Under the pieces are notes generated by a model. That model searched no databases. It was not told the DNA's origin and worked only from the letters and a program-made list of their open reading frames with translations. A stretch of DNA of 54,844 nt, from assembly GCA_947445775.1 (NCBI GenBank), contig CANFEB010000013.1:1-54844 (forward strand), in the 5' to 3' direction. This document shows positions 49,797 to 54,844 of the stretch, in pieces (position 1 is the stretch's first letter; each line of letters starts with the position of its first letter). The position numbers and the translations under genes are program-made. This DNA is from Oligoflexales bacterium (GTDB taxonomy: Bacteria > Bdellovibrionota_B > Oligoflexia > Oligoflexales > RGVZ01).

Positions 49797-50309
49797 ATGA
49801 AACTTTCGAAACGCATCAGCGTACTAGCATTGGCCGCAACTGGTGCCCTCGCACTGTCAGGCATTACCGCCTGCACCAAGTGCTCAAAAACGGGTGACAA
49901 CGCAGGCTCACAACAGGGGCAATCTCCAGCCGACGCAGTTGGAGGGGGGCAAGTTACCGCCGGCCAGACCGCAGGTCAAGTCGCTGGGCAACTTGAGATT
50001 GTTGAAATCACTGCCGGAAATGGCCTTGACGCCGTCGACGGCAAGCGCGTCACGGTGCACTACACCGGGACCCTTGAGAATGGCACCAAGTTTGACAGCT
50101 CGCTCGACCGTAACGTCCCGTTTTCATTTACGCTTGGCCAAGGTCAAGTGATCGCAGGGTGGGACCAGGGCGTCAAGGGTATGAAGGTTGGCGGCAAGCG
50201 CAAGCTCGTCATCCCGCCGCAATTGGGTTACGGCGAAAAGGGTGTGGGCGGCGTGATTCCGCCGAACGCCAAACTGCTGTTTGAAGTCGAACTGCTCAAA
50301 GTCGAGTAG
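49797..50309 (+). CDS. FKBP-type peptidyl-prolyl isomerase lipoprotein
   Basis: About 170 residues from ATG 49797 with AAAGGAG 8 nt upstream. The signal peptide ends in a lipobox (ALSGITAC). A Gln/Gly/Ala-rich linker is followed by a single FKBP domain: [55 protein letters not shown]. All core active-site positions (Tyr, Phe, Asp, Trp) look intact. It probably aids folding of exported proteins at the periplasmic face. A terminator follows. Confidence 0.93.
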   Translation: MKLSKRISVLALAATGALALSGITACTKCSKTGDNAGSQQGQSPADAVGGGQVTAGQTAGQVAGQLEIVEITAGNGLDAVDGKRVTVHYTGTLENGTKFDSSLDRNVPFSFTLGQGQVIAGWDQGVKGMKVGGKRKLVIPPQLGYGEKGVGGVIPPNAKLLFEVELLKVE

Positions 50310-50343
50310 GTCAGCGTCATAACGCGCAGGACGTTTTACTTGC

Positions 50344-50385
50344 AAAAAGCCACCCCCGGAGGTTATCCGATGGGTGGCTTTTTTT
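50344..50385 (+). terminator. Rho-independent terminator after the FKBP gene
   Basis: Stem AAAAAGCCACCC / GGGTGGCTTTTT followed by further T, 34 bp after the stop codon. Confidence 0.92.
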
Positions 50386-50436
50386 ATCCGGGAACCCACC
50401 GGCATCTCCCGCACGAATTGAAAAGGTTTTAAGCCC

Positions 50437-52224
50437 ATGAAAAGCACCGTGACGGCAGCAGCAATTCGCAAAAAATATCTGGATTTTTACAAGGCTCGCG
50501 AGCACGCCCAGATTGCCTCTGGGTCGTTGCAACCAGAAAACGATCCGACGGTTCTCTTCACCACGGCGGGAATGCATCCGCTGGTTCCCTATCTGATGGG
50601 GGCGCCGCATCCACTGGGTAAACGGCTGGTCAACTCACAAAAGTGCGTTCGCACCCAAGATATTGACGAGGTCGGTGACAATTGGCACTGCACCTTTTTC
50701 GAAATGCTCGGCAACTGGAGCCTTGGAAACTACTTCAAAAAAGAGGCGATCACCTGGACCCACGAATTCATCACCAAGGAACTTGGCTTTGACCAAGGTC
50801 AGCTAGCGGTGACCGTTTTTGGTGGCGACGAAAACACACCGGGTGACGACACCAGCTACAACATCTGGCTCGGTATTGGTTATCCAAAAGAACGGATTTT
50901 CCGCCTAGGCCGCAAAGACAACTTTTGGGGACCGGTGGGCAACGCTGGCCCATGTGGACCAGATTCAGAAACTTTTTTTGTCACGCGCGACTACTGCACG
51001 AAAAATGATCCAAACTGCTCGCCCGCCTGCAACTGCGGCCGCTACGTCGAGATCTGCAACAACGTCTTCATGGAATACAACAAGCACGCCGACGGGACGT
51101 TCACCAAGCTGCCCCAACCCAACGTCGACTTCGGCATGGGACTATTGCGGGTCGCTTCGATCATGAGCGGTGCCAGCAGTGTTTATGAATCTGACATCTA
51201 CACCAAGGCGATGACCTATCTAAAACAAACCGCGCCGGGACTTTCCGCCACGTCCCAGCGCATCGTCGCCGATCATTTGCAAGCCGCCCTCTTTACCATT
51301 GCCGACGGCGTGACCCCGTCCAATGTCGGCGCTGGCTACATTGTCCGCCGCGTTTTGCGCCGCGCGTTTCGATTGGCTAATCAGGCGAGCCTCGATGCCC
51401 AGTATATCGATGCCATCGTCGACAGCTTTATTGAGGTCTACTCCTGCCACTACGATGACTTGCTCAAGAAACGAGATGCCATCGTTCACGAAATCCGCGA
51501 CGAAGAGCAAAAATTTGCCAAGGCTTTAGGACAGGGTCTGAAGCATTTTGAAAAGGAACTGACCCGCCTCGCTGCCGGCGAGACGGTGATCGCGGGGCAA
51601 CTGGCTTTTTTCATGTTTGAAACCTACGGGTTTCCATTAGAGGTCACCCAAGAAATTGCCAAAGAGCGCGGCCTTTCCGTTGACAGCGAAGCCTTTGAAA
51701 AAGCCTACGCCGAGCATCAGGCCAAGTCCCGCGTCGGTGGCGAAAAACTATTTAAGGGCGGCCTCAGCGATTCTTCCCAGGAGACCACGCGCCTGCACAC
51801 AGCCACCCACTTGCTGCATGAGGCGCTGCGGCGTGTCCTTGGCACCCACGTTGAACAAAAGGGAAGTAACATCACGCCCGAGCGTCTGCGTTTTGATTTC
51901 TCGCATTCTGAAAAGATGACCAAAGAACAAGTCGAAGCCGTTGAAAAGCTGGTTAACGAAGCCATTGCCAAGTCCCATGAAGTCCACCTGGAAAACATGA
52001 CGGTCGATCAAGCCAAAGCTCGTGGAGCCATCGGGCTGTTTGAAGATCGTTATGCCGACCGCATCAACGTTTACTTCATCGGTGATTATTCTACGGAAAT
52101 CTGCGGTGGACCCCACGTCGCCAACACGCGCGAGCTGGGCCAATTCAAAATTCAAAAAGAAGAGGCGTCGTCACGCGGCGTGCGCCGGATCAAAGCCATT
52201 TTGGTGAGCCCGGCTGCGGGTTGA
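50437..52224 (+). CDS. alaS: Short alanyl-tRNA synthetase lacking the C-Ala domain
   Basis: 595 residues against the usual 850-900. The class II catalytic core is present (FTTAGMHPLVPYLMG, VRTQDIDEVGDNWHCTFFEM, LGNWSLGNYFKKEA), with an insert carrying cysteines (CTKNDPNCSPACNCGRYVEI) and NVDFGMGLLR. The editing domain follows, with HTATHLLHEALRRVLGTHVE and EICGGPHV, the zinc-binding His/Cys set. The protein stops just after GVRRIKAILV, where other AlaRS enzymes continue into a coiled coil and DHHA1 domain. No separate DHHA1 gene is in the window. The cut falls at a domain boundary, so it is probably a natural short form. Confidence 0.9.
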   Translation: MKSTVTAAAIRKKYLDFYKAREHAQIASGSLQPENDPTVLFTTAGMHPLVPYLMGAPHPLGKRLVNSQKCVRTQDIDEVGDNWHCTFFEMLGNWSLGNYFKKEAITWTHEFITKELGFDQGQLAVTVFGGDENTPGDDTSYNIWLGIGYPKERIFRLGRKDNFWGPVGNAGPCGPDSETFFVTRDYCTKNDPNCSPACNCGRYVEICNNVFMEYNKHADGTFTKLPQPNVDFGMGLLRVASIMSGASSVYESDIYTKAMTYLKQTAPGLSATSQRIVADHLQAALFTIADGVTPSNVGAGYIVRRVLRRAFRLANQASLDAQYIDAIVDSFIEVYSCHYDDLLKKRDAIVHEIRDEEQKFAKALGQGLKHFEKELTRLAAGETVIAGQLAFFMFETYGFPLEVTQEIAKERGLSVDSEAFEKAYAEHQAKSRVGGEKLFKGGLSDSSQETTRLHTATHLLHEALRRVLGTHVEQKGSNITPERLRFDFSHSEKMTKEQVEAVEKLVNEAIAKSHEVHLENMTVDQAKARGAIGLFEDRYADRINVYFIGDYSTEICGGPHVANTRELGQFKIQKEEASSRGVRRIKAILVSPAAG

Positions 52225-52227
52225 CAG

Positions 52228-52304
52228 TAAACAAAGCCGTGAATATGATTGAACAGAAGCGATAGCACGACTGAACAAAAGCTATTCTAACACTGAACAA
52301 TCTG
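52228..52304 (+). promoter_or_regulatory. Four phased direct repeats (22-bp period) upstream of the AAA_14 gene
   Basis: TGAACA-type boxes start at 52250, 52272 and 52294, exactly 22 bp apart, with a weaker TAAACA box at 52228. The consensus is TGAACAxAAGC. The spacing equals two helical turns, so bound proteins would lie on one face of the DNA. The array begins 4 bp after the alaS stop and ends at the start of the ATPase gene. Confidence 0.65.
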
Positions 52305-52312
52305 TGATTTTC

Positions 52313-53491
52313 ATGCAACCAACTGATTTGTTTTGGGAAAATAGTGATTGGGAAAAGACGGACAAGCATCTCCTTGCTGTTCGGAGCATGCCATTTTCAC
52401 GGAAATGGCCCTTTATTCCGACCAAGACGGGCCTTTATGTCATTCGCGGTCCTCGGCAGGTTGGCAAAACAAGCTGGTTAAAAGCGATTTTGTCTGCACA
52501 TTGTTCGCAGAAAAAGTGCTTTTACCTAAGTTGCGAAGAGATCATTGATTTTCGCGATTTAGGACGACTGCTCAGCTCTATAAAAAAATGTGAACTCATA
52601 ATTTTAGATGAAATCAGCTTCATAGACGGCTGGGACCGTGCAATCAAACATTTCATCGACGGAGGCTACGACGGAATCCTGTGCGTGTCGGGATCTCACG
52701 CCTATGACCTTGAGCGGGGAGCCGACCTCATGCCCGGACGATTTGGCGGAGGAGGCGATTTTCATTTGTTGCCCATGAGTTTTGAAGAATTTGAAGATGC
52801 CAGGAGCCAGGCAAATTGGAGAACCGACGATCGCGTCAGCGAGCTGCGTGCATATTTCCGCAGCGGCGGATTTCCCCTTGCCGTTTCATCGGCAGGGGCA
52901 ACGGGTCGTCCTTCAAAGGGAGTTTGTTCTACGTACCTAAAATGGATTCTAGGCGACGTTAAAAAACTCGGAAAGGACCCCAATAAGATCGAAGAGATCC
53001 TGATTCAAATTTACAAAACAATACAAAATCCGGTCAGTTTTCAAACGCTCGCAAAAAAAACCTCTATTGGCTCGCCCAATACCGTTATCGATTATATCCG
53101 AGTTTTAGAGGCAAGCTTTTGCCTTCGAACCCTATATGCCATAGATCCCAATACCGGTGCCCGTAAGCACCGAAGCGACAAGAAATTTTATTTTACCGAC
53201 CCACTTGTTTATTGGATCGCCGCCGATTTGGCCGGAGACAAAACCCCGGAGCACTGGGAAGAGGCGATCGCAGAGCTTTCAGCAAACGAACACCTTTTCC
53301 GTCGCTTTCAAAGATTTGGGTATTTTAGGACAAGTAAGGGAGAAATCGATTTTATGGCGGCCGGAAAATGGGCGGTCGAAGTAAAATGGGCACCCGTAGT
53401 CACGAGTTTATCCAAAACATTTCACGATACGCAGCTGCCTCAAAAAATTGTGTGGAGTCAAAGTAATTTTCTGGATCAGTGGCCATCCTGA
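52313..53491 (+). CDS. AAA_14/DUF4143 family ATPase, intact
   Basis: About 392 residues. Walker A GPRQVGKTS at 46-54 and Walker B LIILDEISFID near 95. The sensor region CVSGSHAYDLERGADLMPGR is typical of AAA_14. The C-terminal DUF4143 part has KTSIGSPNTVIDYIRVLEAS, a winged-helix-like segment, then KFYFTDPLVYWIA and FGYFRTSKGEIDFMAAGKWA, a nuclease-fold core (E-D..E.K pattern). Members are frequently in accessory regions, and their cellular role is unsettled. No Shine-Dalgarno is evident before ATG 52313; GTG 52304 is in frame. A decayed relative lies at 16260-17309. Confidence 0.85.
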   Translation: MQPTDLFWENSDWEKTDKHLLAVRSMPFSRKWPFIPTKTGLYVIRGPRQVGKTSWLKAILSAHCSQKKCFYLSCEEIIDFRDLGRLLSSIKKCELIILDEISFIDGWDRAIKHFIDGGYDGILCVSGSHAYDLERGADLMPGRFGGGGDFHLLPMSFEEFEDARSQANWRTDDRVSELRAYFRSGGFPLAVSSAGATGRPSKGVCSTYLKWILGDVKKLGKDPNKIEEILIQIYKTIQNPVSFQTLAKKTSIGSPNTVIDYIRVLEASFCLRTLYAIDPNTGARKHRSDKKFYFTDPLVYWIAADLAGDKTPEHWEEAIAELSANEHLFRRFQRFGYFRTSKGEIDFMAAGKWAVEVKWAPVVTSLSKTFHDTQLPQKIVWSQSNFLDQWPS

Positions 53492-53800
53492 GAATCTCTC
53501 AAGAGCACAACTCGTGTGTGGGGGCCGACCCCGCGGTTTATCGATGGCATGGATGGCGTGGATATCAGGCACTTAGATGCGTCCGTCCCCCTCTGTCAGG
53601 GAAAGTGCCTCGATCGAAGATAGCGCGCCATGTATTTCACGAGCTTTCGAAGGCTGTCGCGAGAGGGGACTAGGCGCGACACTTGAGATCCATCCCCTCG
53701 AATTTAAAACCCCCTAAAATGTTCGCGGCTTGGTTTGCGGTCAATGAACCCTCAAGACCGGCGTCGAATTCTCCGATAAAATACACAGAGGAAAATAAGG
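53492..53800. other. 309-bp gap with 65-bp repeat copy 2
   Basis: No supported gene. It contains the repeat at 53678-53742. Reverse-strand frames show short protein-like pieces (SLRKLVKYMARYLRSRHF) interrupted by stops, possible remnants. The last 50 bp hold the ribosome site of the next gene. Confidence 0.45.
53678..53742 (+). repeat. 65-bp direct repeat, copy 2
   Basis: Gap-free match to 15277-15341 with about nine mismatches. It ends 58 bp before the lipoprotein start at 53801. Confidence 0.75.
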
Positions 53801-54844
53801 ATGCTTATGACCCGCCACTCAAATAGATGCGTACACTGCGCGACTACATTTATTTTTTCACTTTTTTTAAATAGTTGCTCCGACTTCAATGCCGCATTGC
53901 GCGGCGACACACCGGTTATAGTTGATCCAGGCCAAAGGTCTTGCACAGCGGATTATTACGAGGCATGTTGCCCCTCCGGCTCCGGTGAATTCAAAGTAGA
54001 AATTCGAACCAGCGGCTCTTGTAGTCCTCAATTCAAAGACGGCTGCTTCAGTCCTTTCAAGATTGTCAGGGACGACTCACAACCTTCGAGGGACGGAAGC
54101 GGTCCCAAGGGCCTACAATGCAAGCGCGGCCCAGAAGTTTGGTTCACCCCAAACGTGGGCAGCAAAGACCTATTGGATCTCTACAGTAGACCTGCGGCTT
54201 GGGAAAAATCACGTAAGTCGATTCACGTAATCAAACACTATACCGGCAATTTGATGGGCACCGACACCTGCGCGAATTGCAACGGTAACTTTAGCGAAGC
54301 GATGATCGCAAAAAACGTTTATCGCTTGATTGACTCGTGGGGAATTGAACTCGCCGCAGAAGTTGGAGTTCTCAAGCCAGAAAATAAGATCTGCAGCATC
54401 GCCCCTGACTCGCAGCGATTTAAATTCATGGATGCCCTGACCAAGAAGGCCGCAGACAACGGTGGACGCTTGTCACGCATTTCGATCGACGAGAGTATGT
54501 ATGCCGGAATCAGACAGGACGTGGCGACACCCTGCAATATTTCACTGCAGCAAGCCGCAAAGGAGTTCATCAAGTATGCAGGTGTCGTCAACAAAAGGTG
54601 GCCGTCCGTAAAAATTGGCGTCATTGAGCCCTATCCTGGATCACTACAGGCGACGACTGCGAATTCCATCAAAACGTATCTTTCACTTGTGACGCAGGCA
54701 GGCATCAAACTCGATCACTTTCATTTGGATATTGACGACGATGCGCTCAAAGCCGGTTGGGAGAAGGACGTTCGCGCCATTTTGGATCACGCTCGAACGA
54801 CGCTCAAGATCCCCACTGGAATTATATTCATGGCACCGGGTGCG
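53801..54844 (+). CDS. Lipoprotein with possible TIM-barrel hydrolase-like domain, partial
   Basis: 348 codons without a stop, cut by the right edge of the window. AGAGGA lies 7 nt before ATG 53801. The signal peptide ends in lipobox FLNSC (Cys 26). Residues 50-120 are cysteine-rich (EACCPSGSG, SGSCSP, DGCFSP), like the other island lipoproteins. Then comes an alternating strand/helix pattern: SIHVIKHYTG, GIELAAEVGVLK, SRISIDESMYAGI, KIGVIEPYPGS, KLDHFHLDIDDDAL and TGIIFMAPGA. This order, with acidic residues at strand ends (DES, IEPYP, DIDDD), suggests a (beta/alpha)8 glycoside-hydrolase-like barrel. That fold is inferred, not matched to a named family. Confidence 0.6.
   Translation, partial: MLMTRHSNRCVHCATTFIFSLFLNSCSDFNAALRGDTPVIVDPGQRSCTADYYEACCPSGSGEFKVEIRTSGSCSPQFKDGCFSPFKIVRDDSQPSRDGSGPKGLQCKRGPEVWFTPNVGSKDLLDLYSRPAAWEKSRKSIHVIKHYTGNLMGTDTCANCNGNFSEAMIAKNVYRLIDSWGIELAAEVGVLKPENKICSIAPDSQRFKFMDALTKKAADNGGRLSRISIDESMYAGIRQDVATPCNISLQQAAKEFIKYAGVVNKRWPSVKIGVIEPYPGSLQATTANSIKTYLSLVTQAGIKLDHFHLDIDDDALKAGWEKDVRAILDHARTTLKIPTGIIFMAPGA

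Noticed and set aside
53479-53673. 64-codon plus-strand frame after the AAA_14 gene
   Set aside because: Overlaps the end of the ATPase gene, has no ribosome site and no recognisable protein features.

Overview
The window reads as chromosomal DNA of a Gram-negative bacterium with a diderm envelope. The evidence is Pal, many lipobox lipoproteins, an outer-membrane beta-barrel protein, a GT9 heptosyltransferase-type enzyme, and Mpl and LD-carboxypeptidase of murein recycling. It also carries genes more often linked to Firmicutes or delta-type bacteria (RNase Y with YmdB, TrmFO). This mixture, and the wealth of orphan lipoproteins, suggests a Bdellovibrionota/Oligoflexia-like or related deltaproteobacterial lineage. 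That placement is an inference from gene content; no rRNA is present to prove it.

Layout. 1-3.2 kb: a partial nucleotidyltransferase-partner gene, a stand-alone 2-oxoacid acyltransferase domain, two exported proteins of unknown function and MarC. 3.3-7.2 kb: a tightly overlapping potABCD-type polyamine ABC transporter operon. 7.2-10.1 kb: two translationally coupled LPP20-like lipoproteins and a lipoprotein made of two nearly identical 127-codon-period repeats. 10.2-11.4 kb: a toxin-antitoxin-like pair (BrnA-like ribbon-helix-helix protein plus AbiEii-like nucleotidyltransferase) behind a 19-bp palindrome. 11.4-14.9 kb: a lipoprotein, a FemAB-like acyltransferase and a YbiT/YkpA-type ABC-F ATPase. 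14.9-21.2 kb: an accessory island with a decayed pilin-like fragment, a frameshifted lipoprotein, a DUF4143/AAA_14 pseudogene, a pilin-like gene and lipoproteins. Two of these lipoproteins share a copied promoter/leader/signal-peptide cassette, one carries a 17-C tract, and a 55-bp inverted repeat pair frames part of the island. 21.2-26.8 kb: an envelope cluster (SurA-like protein, flippase, tRNA-Pro, GH13 amylase, GT9).

26.8-37.3 kb is a dense forward-strand core: ldcA, mpl, pal, rny, ymdB, a beta-barrel protein, a degenerate lyase-superfamily protein ending in an LptM-like lipoprotein sequence, dapA and dapB. Murein recycling and DAP/lysine synthesis are thus side by side. 37.3-43.3 kb (reverse): a large unknown exported protein, YqeY, a CYTH protein, a pyruvate-kinase homologue lacking key catalytic residues, and psd. 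43.4-50.3 kb: trmFO and tpiA overlapping tail to tail, a VapBC-type pair with its own operator, pgk, gshB, an Ntn-hydrolase asparaginase and an FKBP lipoprotein. 50.4-54.8 kb: a short alaS lacking the C-Ala domain, then a second accessory patch with phased 22-bp repeats, an intact AAA_14/DUF4143 ATPase, a 65-bp repeat also found at 15.3 kb, and a lipoprotein cut by the window end.

The best candidates for undescribed biology are the BrnA-like/nucleotidyltransferase pair, the pseudo-pyruvate-kinase/CYTH/YqeY operon, the lyase-LptM fusion, and the lipoprotein cassettes with the poly-C tract.
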